Assembly: GCF_041296385.1 (NCBI RefSeq)
Contig: NC_091033.1
Coordinates: forward strand, 11,798,001-11,862,000
Direction: 5' to 3'
Source of the DNA: Aphelocoma coerulescens
Taxonomy: Eukaryota; Chordata; Aves; Passeriformes; Corvidae
Length of the DNA stretch: 64,000 nt
Positions 15,201 to 25,760 of the stretch are shown in pieces. Below the pieces are notes generated by a model. It was not told the origin of the DNA. It ran no database searches and saw only the letters and a program-made list of their open reading frames with translations. The stretch's first letter is position 1. Every line of letters begins with the position of its first letter. The position numbers and the translations under genes are program-made.

Positions 15201-16060
15201 AACTATTAGCATGTTCATAAATATATTTTATTGAGATACATATCTGACTTTCAAAACACAAGTTCTGCTGCATCAAACACATACAGCATTTAATCACACA
15301 TCCAGTTATAAGACAATTTGATACCATTTCATTCTTTTATGCTGCCTCCCAAATTCAGTCCAAGGTTTCTCTGCCTTAAAAGGCACAATTAGTTTAAATT
15401 TCTGGAAGTGAGATTTTTTCCATTTTTCATATTTAAATTAAGTTCCCTTGAGATGGAAGAAAAGCAAGGAATTTTTATCAAGAGACTAATAATATAACCA
15501 GTGAAAAATCTGAGCATTTTTATATTGAATTTATAAATCATGCTAGCAGTAACCAAACTGTTTAAATAATACATAGAGTTTAACTATAACATACTTATTG
15601 GCATAAGTAATTTTAGTGCTTTTTAATGTAACAAATCACTCAGAAAATATTCTCGGTTAATCATTAGCATACTCAAGTCTAGGAAGAGGTGTATATATTG
15701 TTCCCTTTATAATTTGGTAGGAATGGCTGAGTCATAAAACCTCACACTGTGTGCCACTTGATTTACAATTTCCTGAAGATGTTTGGGTACCCTGACAACG
15801 TATCAATTTATCTCTGTGCTATAAGCCACACTCTGGAGATAGAATAGCTTGTAATTAAACTCGGGAGCAGGGATTAATTAAAATATACATGTCTGAGAGT
15901 GCATAGACATGTATTTGTGTTTATTATAGAAACAGTGAAAATACCCTCTAGCACAGATACGTGTGAGATGAGCCTCTTCCTCACCATCAGTATTTATTAT
16001 TCTGTTTATCACAGAAATAGAACACAAAAGTGGTTACTACACGAAATTACTGGGGGCAAG
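3240..16060. other. Non-coding AT-rich stretch
   Basis: No gene, RNA gene or clear mobile element was recognised over this span. Open frames reach 121 codons (10086-10451, plus) but carry no familiar motif. A short TA/CA simple run lies near 6852-6875. The interval 7300-7560 and the segments around 9220-9300 and 12260-12620 are less AT-rich and hold overlapping short frames on both strands, the pattern expected of chance. A weak match to the CR1 3' end near 5533 is too short to call. Confidence 0.55.
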
Positions 16061-16090
16061 GGGGTGTAACTTTGGGGGGTGTAACTTTGG
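16061..16090. repeat. Perfect 15-bp tandem duplication
   Basis: GGGGTGTAACTTTGG occurs twice head to tail with no mismatch, so the duplication is recent or slipped easily. It sits in a short G-rich patch within otherwise ordinary non-coding DNA. Confidence 0.9.
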
Positions 16091-16739
16091 GCTGTGGCTG
16101 AGTCAGGCAGGGATGCTGGACAATTTCAGGGTCTCATTCTGCAGGTGATGGCTCATCCTGAGCATCAAGCCACCATTTGTCCACCCACCCCTTCCTAGGT
16201 CCTTAGGAAGCAGCAGCTCTGTGATGTTCAGAGGGCTTGGAGCTTTTCTTTGTAGTGTCCCCCATCCCCTCCTACAAAGGAGCCACCCAAGGGTTACACA
16301 GGGTCTGGGTAAGAGAGATTTGATGAACAATGAGGTGGAATCCACTCAGAGCATTCCGTGTGAGGAAGGACCAGAGCTCAGAGAGCTCAACCCAGACACA
16401 CTCCACAGTGAGCCTCAGTTACGTGAGATGGCATTTTAATTAGAAGGGGTCAAAGCTGAGAAATTTGTGTCAAGCCCCAGATGTGAACTTTCCTAGATTA
16501 CTGTAGCAGTAAAAAGTTGAATTTCATGCTGTTTTCCAGTCCCATCTCTCATTTTCATGTTGGAAATACTTATGTATTAGTGTTACCATCAACATTCACC
16601 CAACTTCAAGGCATTTCCCCTAAAATTTCAGGCATGCATTCTATTCCTCTTGCTGTTTCAGTGACAAATTCCCATTCAACTCATGCAGTCATTGTACTAG
16701 AAAAGCACAGATTTTTAAGAAAATGACAATTCTGGGTGG

Positions 16740-16753
16740 TTTTTTTTTTTTTT
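16740..16753. repeat. Poly(T) tract, 14 T
   Basis: An uninterrupted T run. Read on the minus strand it is a short A tract, and no retroposed sequence was recognised next to it. Confidence 0.85.
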
Positions 16754-19700
16754 GCTTCCGTAATGTTGCTACTTTGTTGAGCACCAATAATTTACCCACA
16801 GCATTGTAAGACAAAAGAAATAACTCAAACCCCAGTGGATATATTGGAAACCTGAGGTTTATCAGGACCAAGGTGCCAGCTTCATGTGCAAGTTTGCAGC
16901 AGGGCAAATACCCTAATTCATCACATTGTGTGGTTTTTATGCTGCTGTATAAAATTAATTGGCTTACTCTGTTAGGGTTATCTTATGATGAGGTCCTGTA
17001 ATTAAGAGATTTGAGATGAAATAGAGGGTATGAAAAAGCTGAAAACTGCCCACTGGCTTCAGTTTATTTTTTATGACCAAACTACTTAGATTATCAATTA
17101 GCTTGAAAAGACTATTTCTTTTTCAGATGTTTAAATATTAAAAAGGGCAGAGTCCACAAAAAAAAAGAAATAGATTAAGGCTAAAACAAATGTCTTCCAT
17201 ATAAAAATGAAAAGGATTAGCACAGCCATTACAAAAATCACATCATTCATGTGTCACAATTGCTGGAGATTATTTAACTTCTGAACAATTGTCTTCACAT
17301 ATTTGAGTTTAGGAGAAAAGCAAGAGTAGCTCCATTAAGGTCTTTTCCTTAGAGAATTGTTTCCTCCTAAATAAAAATATCTACAGAGAAGCAGGTGGGA
17401 ATTACAGGACATACTTGGAGAGCAGAGTGGTTGCACCTCACACAGGAGTATGCCAAGAAAGAGACCCACAGTTAGTGGTTCCCAAATTAGTTCAAGAATC
17501 CGTATTTCTTCAATATTTTAGTATTTCTAGTGCATGTGATTTCAAATAAAGTGATGGGTCCCTAAAACATTCCTTTATAATCTGCTGAAAGGGAAGTCTG
17601 GTGCTCTTTATAAAATGTCATGTGTAAGAAGAAACTCACTCAAGTACACAAATGTTCCACAGGAAATTCTGTCTGATTGATTTCAGGCTGATAATACCCC
17701 CAAACTAGGCTTTATTCTACACTCATCTATAACTTTAGTGCTCTCTGACATCCAGGGGTGCAAAACGACCATTTCTCTATACTGTGATAACCTTTCCACT
17801 ATGATTCTCTTCATCTGGTACTGAAAAAACATAATGAATTTGCATTATAAGTTCTAGGGGACAGGAATACTTGTCTTGATTGTTTTTTAAAGCATTAGAG
17901 GCACATGTGATGACTCACCAATAAATAACATTAAAACCTTAAGTTCACACTGTGGTAACAGGAGGCAAAAGGGTGTTAGTGAAATTGTTCCAACCCTTTC
18001 ACCTCACCCAAGTGAGACACCAATATTTTTATTGAAAAGCTATGTCATGCTTAAAAGACAAATCTTTCAGCTGTCATCTTTTCTCCTTGGCTAGAAAAAC
18101 CTATTGTTACCAACTGTGAAGTTCCCCATCCTTCAAGTCACATCTATGGCTCCAGCAAGCCCAGTCACTTTGTCCAAATTGCTCAACTGTCGGGTCTTAA
18201 TTTTGGAGTGATTGGAGGATACACTCAAAATTTCTCAGGGGACTCTCATGACCTTGTTATATTAACCTTTCAAATGGATATAAATTTTATTCCACAGTTC
18301 AGCAGACATGGGTTCTATTCTCAGTTCTGTGATTCTAGAAAAAATAGAAATAAAAACACTGAGGGCCATGGTTTTCCAAAATAGAGGCATTTAAGGAAGG
18401 CTTTAAATCACTGTGTGAGCTCCTGAAAAAAGTGACTAACAAACAGTCCCAGAATCTTCCTGCCATGAATGGGAATTGAAGGAGAATACAGGAAGCACAT
18501 TCTGCAGGCAAAGTGACCACACTGATCCATCCCTTGTCTGAATCCCTGTCCCCCTGAGGTGTGTGTGGGACAAACCCTGCTGGATCCCAAGGTGTCCAGG
18601 GCTCTGGAAGCTTTTAGCTGCCTGATCTACTTTGGTTGGAATGGCAGCTGCATAAGGGGAAAACCACTCATTTTTACAGATAATACATCAAGGGTTTTAA
18701 TAAATATTTCTTTTCTTGCCTTTGGAACAGAAGTCACTTGGAGACTGTGTTCTGGAGAGATGAAGCATCCACAACAAGGCTCTCACAACACAGCTCTCTG
18801 AAGCCAATAGCCCAGCTAAATCCACATCATGAAATGAAATTCTAAGCCAGATTTTCAAAAGACTGTTTTGGTTTAACTCAACACCCACAGAATTCAACAG
18901 TAAACCTCCCCAGTCCTAGGGGGCACAGTTTTAGGTCAAAACCATTCAATTTCTTTCTGCATACTTTTCAAAAACATATACAAGTACTTCCCCCAAGCCC
19001 ACTCAGAGATTTTGTCTCCAGGAGCTGCATCTTAATATTGGGGCAAACTTCTGTTTAAGGGTTAGGAAAGATACTCTAAAGCCTTTCCTCTTCTGCCTTG
19101 TCTGCAAGTACACGTCCTGAGGACAAAGGATTTATCACAAGCTAAAGAGGAACATTTTTGTGGGTGCCCTTTGACAAGAGGTACCAACACTACACTGCAC
19201 AGGGACAAAATAATACAATTTAGGCTATTGTATTCTTGCAAAGGAGAAGGTTAAAGAGGAGATTGAGTTTTGGTGGCTCAGCTCAGAAGAAGGATTAGCA
19301 AGGGAATGTTGTTGATATTCACTGAACAATATCTACAGTTGCTTCTTGTGCTGTATTAATTTTCAGCAACAGAACAGAAGCCAGAAGAAATTTTAAAGGA
19401 GAGCCCTAAATGGCTGATACCCCTATAAGATCCAAGTGACTGCTCACAAGAGATCACAGAGGTGCATTAAACATGTTTAAAAAAGATAAAGTAGTAATAA
19501 TAATATAAGTAGCCAAGGACAAACCCCCCCCACACGGTGCAATTTCTTTTTAAAAAAGACATTTTCTTGAGATGTCTCAACTTGAAAACACAAGCAGTGG
19601 GCACAGCCCAAATTACTACTGATTGTTAGAAATCATAGCCAAAAAATACCAGAAGGGAAATGTAGTAAGATGCTTAATAAGCTTAAGCAGAACACTTATT

Positions 19701-22700
19701 TATGCATTTATCTCGCTTCAAGAAATTAGATTTCTAGAATATCTGCTATTGGCCATACAGTATTTTGCCTCCTCTGTTTCAGAAATTTAATTTAGTCCCA
19801 TTCTTAAATATTCAGCATGCATGATGGTTTATTTCCTAATCTACCATGAAAGAAACTCAGAAAATGTTTATATTCATCTCTTCTTTTGTGGGGAAGGGAG
19901 GTAATCACAGCTTTGTCTCTAATGTGGTTTCATGCTTTCCTTATAGGCATTATTAGATTAACCCGATAACTCTCAAACAAATTTTGCCACCAGTGATGAT
20001 CCAAAGACATTTTCAATTATAACCTTTCAGTATTATGCATATCATGATTACCACTTAGCAGATGGAAGAACCGTGCAGTAAAAGCCTTCAGTGAGGAAGT
20101 TTTCTCATATTGATGTTGAACACATTTTCACCAAGATTGATTCAGAGCATAAATTTGTCTGTCCTTGGTCTTTTGCTACTGTCATTAGATAAAAATGTCT
20201 TGTTTTGCTGCTATGTTTTTTGCTGTCAAGAAAACAATATTTAATTCTTTTGAAGTACAGGGATAATATCAAGCAGATTATGCCAAATTGACCTGTTTTT
20301 TTCCTAGCAAGACCAGGATCCAACTTTCATGTTTTGCCTCAGCAAAACAATCACTCTCAAACTGTTCTGTGGTTGTTTTTTGTGCCACTCCAAGTTCTTT
20401 GCAGTGTTAAATTAACTGAATGGGTCTTGTGAACAAAAGCAGTAGAACAAGTAGAATTTTCCTGACAGCATGTTGGCCTCCTTACTCGAGGAGTTTAAGA
20501 AATCTTGTGCTCAGGCTTTCTTTTTTATCTCTTACCAGGCAGAGGCTGATACCACGAGTGTTACTCAGTCTATTCCCACCTTTCTCCCTGAACGGCTGGA
20601 GCTGGGTGTTAGTAAGCAGCTCTGCCTGATGGATTCTCATTAAGCTGCAGCTTTTGAGGAGGTTTCACTGCAGCTGCCATTTATCTCACACCTGAAAGGA
20701 TCCACTTCCTGTAAGAGAGGTGGATTTTAAGCCTCCTTTTTCTGTCTCCAGTGCTTTCACTCGCTTTCTGAAAACTCATAGCAGATGCTGTAAGTTGTTA
20801 GGAGCAGTCATCAAACACAGAGATAGACTGGGGTCTGCACAGAGACTTAAAAACCCAGGGCTGGGTATGGGAAGGTGCAGGGAGATCTAAACCCTCTTTG
20901 GTGTCAGCAGAATTTTTGGACACTTGGTACATAATAGAATCTGGTTCCTAAGGCAGGTCGGACTGGAAACACAATAATCTTCATCCTGGTGCAGCTGAAA
21001 ACAAATACCTTGCCTGGCTTGTATGGCCTCAGCCTGTATTTTAGGCAAAATCCAGCAACTAAGGACTTTCTTTAGAACTATAAATCACAGGAAAAAAAAA
21101 AAAAAAAACAGCAAGGCAAGCCAGTGTTCCTTGTCTGGACCCCAGTGACATCCTGTAAGAAGTCAGAATCGATCCACAAAGCCCTCTTTTTTTTTACTTT
21201 TCACTTTATAGCTCCCACAAGCAAGCAAGGAAAAAGAATGGGACAAAATTCAAGCAATAAATGGATGTTTGCATTTTAGTTTATGGACAGAAAGCACAGA
21301 CCCAACAAGCCAACATCATCTGCAGCTATTTGACTTTTTTTGCAATACTCTTACAAAAGTTTAGCCAGTCCTCTGACTTTAAATGTTTGAGAAACACAGA
21401 CTTCAACTGTTATTCCTGGAATTATGATGGTCTCAGAGAGAATTTAAACAACCCTTATGCAGCTAGCAGCTGTAACTATCACCCTACTGCTCTCTCACAG
21501 CATGTCAAGGACAGCCTTATTTGAAAGGTGGTCCTGGTATCTTGGGGTTTCCATGTTTTAAAGAGAGATAGATCCCATTAAGGCAGAAAAATCCTTTTCC
21601 CAGTAAAGCAAACATTAATTACAGTCGTTATAAAGCTCCATGACCCAGGTGAAGCTGGAAATCATCTCTGGCATCAAGGCCACAAACTTGCAGAGGGTTA
21701 TGCATATGCCTTATTTTATGAAATGATGCTATTTCCCTTTGGCTTCAAGGGAAATATTCACTGTATAAAATCACACAGATGTCTAAATCTGAGCTGGACA
21801 GGTTCCCAAAAGCTGAACAAAGAAGCCAAGAAGATGGACCAATTATATAGCTGAGAATACACAATTCTAAAAGCCAGAAAGAGACAATTTTGTAAGAAAA
21901 TACGGAAATAGTCTTTAATCCAGAATTTAAGAATGATCAGCATCTAACTATATAAATACTCTGCAGAATGATAGGTTTCTACCTTGTACACCTGAACTTG
22001 TTTGTTGCATTATTCAGAATTGATCAAAGTATTTGCTGTGCCTTTTTGCTCCTTTTCCCAGTGTATCACCAGGGATAGGTGGGATATGATAAAGAATAAT
22101 TGCTTGCATATAAAATGCACAGTTTCAAATTCCGCTCTTTATTTTGGGGGTACAAGTTATACTTCCATCTGCACATGAATTGCTAGTGCAAATATTAACA
22201 TTTGAATGGAAAAATAACCTGATTTATGAGCATCTGCCAGGTTACCAGCTCTGCAAGTGCTAAATCCATATCCTCCCTTCCAAGGGTAGCCAAATTTGCT
22301 GAAGCCATATCTCAGCCAGGATAGAAACATGTTCCTTAAATATCTCTAAGCATTGATGGTGAGGTGCAATTCCAAAATGCTGGAGATGGCTTATTCTGGA
22401 GTAGAAATAACAGAGGTTTGGTGCACAGGTAGATTAAAGCAATATTTAGGCATTTGCATATCAGCATATCAAGAAGTGTCTGAGGCCTGTACATGAGACA
22501 GACCTGTGATGATTTAGGTTGTGCCAGAAAAGCTTTATCAGGATACCAGAGAGTTGTCATAAATATTAAAAATTACCAAGGAGGGAACACAACCTGTATT
22601 CAAAGCTTTACTATTACAGGCAGATAGTATAAACTCTTCTATAAATCCATTTCTAATTAAACTTCCAAGGAAAAAAAAATAATTACTAAGCCCATTTATC

Positions 22701-23796
22701 CAACCTTATTAAGATTATTTATATGTTTGTTTCAAATATTACATTAACAAATGTTGACAGTTTTCCAATTAATAAATTAAAGCCTGCCAATATAAACAAG
22801 CAAAGGGAAACAAAAGACAAGATTATGAGAAATCATTTCCATAGCTCCTGAGCACCTTTTAGAAGAGAATAAAGACTATTATTGAACAGTCAATCTGTAC
22901 TGACTCAGCGCAAGAAGAAAGGGATGAACATCTCTTTTCTATTGGTTTGATATCCCCAATGTGTTTTGGGGCTTCTTTTCCTTTTTAGCAAACTATTTAA
23001 CCTTGGCCGAACACACCAAGAACACAAAGGCTGAGACAGAGAAATATTTCACTGCACATAATTTAGGAAGGAATGATGATTGTTGCCAGTTTTCACCGTT
23101 TCAGCTTTTTTGAGAGCCATCTGATACAGGTTATTAATAGTCCTTAGGAGGAATATGTTCACCCCAGCCCAATGCAACCCTAAAATGAACAGTCCCCATC
23201 CTGCTCACACACAGACAGCTCTGAAATGTAAAACTCCATGGTTAAAAATACTTTATGCTGAACCATGCTCACTGAACTCCCAAGGGAAGCAGAGGGGAAA
23301 TGTCCCTCATGCTGAAGCAGGAAGGCATTGCTTGAGCAGCCAAATACACAGGTAATGCTTTCATCTGATGGATTCGTGTGCCCCTAAATAAACGGGAGAA
23401 TCTTTCTCTGATGTAGGGCAGTGGCGAGTTCTCCTGAACCCCTGAAGTCTGACTGGCCCCTGAAGTGCTCCAAACAGAGCCAGCAAGGAGCTGTGCTGGG
23501 AAAGGCTTGGCAATGATGGAATTCAACACAACACACACCGGCATGGGGCGAGGCAGAGCCTCTAAGGAGGTGGTTGTGACATCCCACAGGGTAAAAGAGA
23601 ACATACTCTTCATTCAGGTCCTGGAACCACAGAGACCAGGAATAGAAGAAATGTCTGTCAGTTGTCAATAACAAACTGAAAGTTGTCATGAACCAAGGTG
23701 CTGGGAAATACAACTGAATCATTCATTTAGGTAACCACACAATAAGTTTTGCTCCATAAATTTATCTTAGTATTTCTTATTAAATCAGAAATTCAT
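16754..23796. other. Non-coding AT-rich stretch
   Basis: No gene was recognised. It contains a 17-A tract at 21092-21108 and an eight-C run near 19525. Two overlapping minus-strand frames at 23269-23722 (114 and 112 codons) run past the end of this interval's ordinary sequence without any known motif. A TTAGTGGTTCCCAAA sequence near 17473 resembles one hAT transposon terminus, but no partner end was found. Confidence 0.55.
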
Positions 23797-23850
23797 GTAG
23801 AATCACAGAACTTTAGGATATTGGAAAGATTACTTATTTTAAATATACAC
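23797..23850 (-). mobile_element. Degenerate CR1 LINE 3'-end relic
   Basis: The plus strand reads GTAGAATCACAGAACTTTAG followed by a TTGGAAAGAT block. This matches the reverse complement of the CR1 3' end (TAGAATCATAGAAT, TTTAGGTTGGAAAAGA) with several substitutions and a small gap. It is old, about 50 bp long, and lacks any coding part. Chance resemblance is less likely because both blocks appear in order with near-correct spacing. Confidence 0.6.
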
Positions 23851-24629
23851 AATGTGTATTAGAAATATAGAGATGCAGAAAGACCAAGGGGTTTGCTAGA
23901 GACTGCAAAGAAGCACAATTGCAAGAAGTGAACCTGAACTACTGTATGCAGGTACTTCACCTACAAACTTCATATTTTCTGTCTGTGATGTCAAAAGGTT
24001 TAAAGTAAAAAAGGTCTCATAAGATCTTTTTAGCGTCAGTGAACATTGCAGAGGAAAAAAGGGGGTATTATGTATATTCACGAGATTCTAAATGCATCTT
24101 TTTTCCTGCCTGAGGAGATCCGACACTTGATTAGGCTAAATCAGGTGATGCTGTCAGACAGACTTCACCCATACAGAGACAACAGTCATGTACTGTGACT
24201 GTGCCCCAGTTAAAAGTTTTCTAGTCTCAGGGGTGTTGAATTCCTGAGGTGAGTTGTGCTATTAATGAAAGAATCAGCAGATATTGCAGTTCAGAGCTTG
24301 TGACCTCCATGGAGGATTGGCTGTTCTCACAACCAAAGACCAAGAGATTTTATCAGCTGAATGCAAAGACGTTATCAAGTATCACTTATCAGAGCTGATA
24401 CTATTTCATTCCAAACAGAAGTAACAGTGTGACTCTAAGGCTGGTATCTATTGTGCAGAGAACATGCAACCATTACTGGGAGCCTTTCAAACCAGGCCTG
24501 GCAAATTACATACATTGGGAATTTTGGGTTGTTTCACTCCTGTTTGTTAAATCATTAAGAACTGGTTCTGATCTCCCAAAAATGCATTTTTAACTCAAAA
24601 TGCTGGCATGCAATTTCTGATTTGTTTAT
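23851..24629. other. Non-coding flank of the FAM217B-like locus
   Basis: No gene was recognised. If the neighbouring FAM217B-like block were part of an intact minus-strand gene, the next coding part (family proteins continue with a QLEWLQ-type sequence) should lie here or beyond. None was found, and the sequence directly after the block (24629 downward) is AT-rich with no GT donor at the junction. Confidence 0.5.
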
Positions 24630-24812
24630 GAGCTGCACCAGGCGCTCGATGTATTTCTCCAGAGATCCCGTGGGCTTGGGGCGGAAATCCGTCTTCCCTT
24701 CCACATGGACAAAGATGGCCAGCTGCTTCAGGTCCCACGAGGTGAAAGGGGGTGGGAGGAAGTCAGGGTAGTAATATTCAGATTCTTTAAATCCCATTTC
24801 AGGGACATGTTC
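24630..24812 (-). pseudogene. FAM217B: FAM217B-like fragment, downstream block
   Basis: Read on the minus strand from the LTR boundary, this is 61 uninterrupted codons: EHVPEMGFKESE, then YYYPDFLPPPFTSWDLKQ, then a variable stretch, then LEKYIERLVQL. The YPDFLPPPF.SWDL signature and the basic KYI.RL.QL segment are, from memory of the family, the conserved core of FAM217B; FAM217A is more divergent here. The biochemical function of FAM217B is poorly known. Homology stops sharply after RLVQL: family proteins continue with EWLQ, but here the frame runs into unrelated AT-rich DNA and a stop, with no GT donor. The upstream end is cut by the LTR at 24813. An ATG at 24824 lies inside the LTR and is not a native start. 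Gene-family assignment is confident; pseudogene status is inferred. Confidence 0.8.
24808..24812. repeat. Left target-site duplication of the LTR
   Basis: TGTTC lies immediately left of the LTR's 5' TG. Its partner CGTTC lies immediately right of the closing CA, at 25467-25471. The one difference is C to T at what is a CpG in the right copy, as expected from methyl-C deamination. A 5-bp duplication fits class III (ERVL-like) avian ERVs better than the 6 bp usual for alpharetroviruses. Confidence 0.75.
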
Positions 24813-25033
24813 TGTTATAAACATATATTATATTGGCTTCTCACAAAGTATAAAGGTAGATATTATATAATGTTAGAAATGCTTTTTGCTAGGTGGATGT
24901 AGTTTTCTCTCTTTTTAGCAAGAATGTCAGCAAGTGTGAGCAAGTAAGATAACCTCCAAATGAACAGAGGATGAGGCCCGAGGAGCTGCTGATCAACACT
25001 TTGTCCAGGGAACAAAAGGGCCCAAAGGCTGCT

Positions 25034-25052
25034 CCGCCCGGAGAACGGGCGG
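25034..25052. repeat. GC-rich hairpin in the LTR
   Basis: CCGCCCG and CGGGCGG pair perfectly around a GAGAA loop. It lies in the U3 part of the LTR, in its most CpG-rich segment. GGCCCAAAG-type words recur on either side (about 25019 and 25102), suggesting a degenerate internal duplication. Possible roles are enhancer binding or simple structure; neither is shown. Confidence 0.6.
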
Positions 25053-25317
25053 CCAGGAGAGTCCGAGAGCCGCTATCACCGCTCTGCCCGGGGGGCAAAG
25101 AGGCCCAAAGCTGCCATCAGCCCTGACTGTCTGGAGAATTAAGAGATCCCCCCTACCATCGACTCTTACCTAGCGAGCCCAACCCCAAGAATCAAGAGAA
25201 ATAAAACCACAAGTCAGAAGGCTACGCATGCTCTAAAAAGGGGGAACCAAGGAGTGGCCATGCAAAACAGCTCCGGGAAAAGTTTTAATATGAATGAAGA
25301 ACAGACTGTAAAAATGG

Positions 25318-25326
25318 TATAAAAAG
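25318..25326 (+). promoter_or_regulatory. LTR TATA box
   Basis: TATAAAAAG lies about 100 bp upstream of the LTR poly(A) signal, the usual spacing for a U3 promoter. Transcription would start near 25345-25350 and run rightward into 25467 and beyond, antisense to the upstream FAM217B-like block. Confidence 0.7.
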
Positions 25327-25352
25327 GACTCACCTCAAGCATCAGGTGTGCT

Positions 25353-25369
25353 CTTGGCAGAGCGCCAAG
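25353..25369 (+). other. Stem-loop at the start of the LTR R region
   Basis: CTTGGC and GCCAAG pair perfectly around AGAGC. The hairpin falls just after the predicted start of transcription, where retroviral R regions often carry a structured element. Position and perfection support it; function is inferred. Confidence 0.55.
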
Positions 25370-25418
25370 ACACCCGGCCGTTACCCCTTTGCTTTATTTT
25401 ATGTGTCTCTTATTGTCT

Positions 25419-25424
25419 ATTAAA
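25419..25424 (+). terminator. LTR poly(A) signal
   Basis: ATTAAA, a common variant of AATAAA, about 42 bp before the LTR end. A GCTTTATTTTATGTGTCTCT segment precedes it, and a CAC-containing cleavage context (TTCTCACAGG) follows about 15 nt downstream. Confidence 0.65.
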
Positions 25425-25466
25425 CTCTTTAAATTCTCACAGGAGAGTGAACCTCGTTTTTTCACA

Positions 25467-25585
25467 CGTTCCAAACAAACTGGGTCAATTTCTTCAGCTC
25501 TGAGGATGAGTTCTGGTGGTATGCAGGGAGAGGGGGGAATGGGAATCTTTTCTGAGTCAGAGAGGTCACTGGCACCATCGTACTC
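25467..25585 (-). pseudogene. FAM217B: FAM217B-like fragment, upstream block
   Basis: Read on the minus strand, 39 codons run EYDGASDLSDSEKIPIPPSP, then CIPPELILRAEEIDPVCLE, and end at the LTR boundary. The acidic SDLSDSE, the proline-rich IPIPPSP and LRAEEIDPV are, from memory of the family, the part of FAM217B just before the EYYYPDFLPPPF signature seen in the downstream block. The codon GAA at the LTR junction matches the GAA that opens the downstream block (both are the target duplication), so the two were one open frame before insertion. Upstream of EYDG the frame stays open into GC-rich sequence that resembles no FAM217B part; an AG immediately precedes the TAC codon and might be a decayed splice acceptor. 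Family assignment is strong, and the fragment cannot encode a full protein. Confidence 0.8.
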
Positions 25586-25760
25586 AGTCCGGGTTCTCCC
25601 CCATTCCGTTCTCCGGGAAAAATCCCGTCCGGGTTTTCCCCAGCCTGGATCCTGGATGGAATTGCCCAAAGGTGGAGGAAAATCCCGTTTTTTTCATGGC
25701 TCCCCATGTCCAGCCGGAGCCGGGGTGTGCTGAGCTGCACCCTCCACCCCACACTGCAAC
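25586..25760. other. CpG-rich flank of the FAM217B-like block
   Basis: At least eight CpGs occur in about 150 bp, against a CpG-poor surrounding. Degenerate TCCGGGTTTTCCCC and CCGGGAAAAATCCCG words recur, including a CGGGA/TCCCG palindrome. Such GGGAATTTTCCC-style sequence is familiar from GC-rich avian microchromosome introns. This suggests the FAM217B-like block arrived with flanking genomic DNA from a GC-rich locus instead of as a processed cDNA. Open frames on both strands here (up to 120 codons) look like shadows of the low stop-codon density. Confidence 0.5.

Larger units (their letters stand above)
24813..25466 (+). mobile_element. Solo LTR of an avian endogenous retrovirus
   Basis: A 654-bp element starting TGTTATAAAC and ending GTTTTTTCACA, so it has the TG...CA ends of an LTR. 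Inside, in order on the plus strand, are an AT-rich 5' part, a CpG-rich middle with hairpin potential, a TATA box (25318), a stem-loop just downstream (25353-25369), an ATTAAA poly(A) signal (25419) and a short U5-like tail. The right flank is the target duplication and then FAM217B-like sequence, with no primer-binding site or gag, so this is a solo LTR left by LTR-LTR recombination. The ends were fixed independently by continuity of the interrupted coding frame. ERVL class is inferred from the 5-bp duplication and general sequence style; an ERVK assignment is not excluded. Confidence 0.87.

Noticed and set aside
17470..17490. TTAGTGGTTCCCAAA resembling a hAT transposon terminus
   Set aside because: No inverted partner end or 8-bp target duplication could be found; likewise for GAGGTTCTCAAAGT near 34799.
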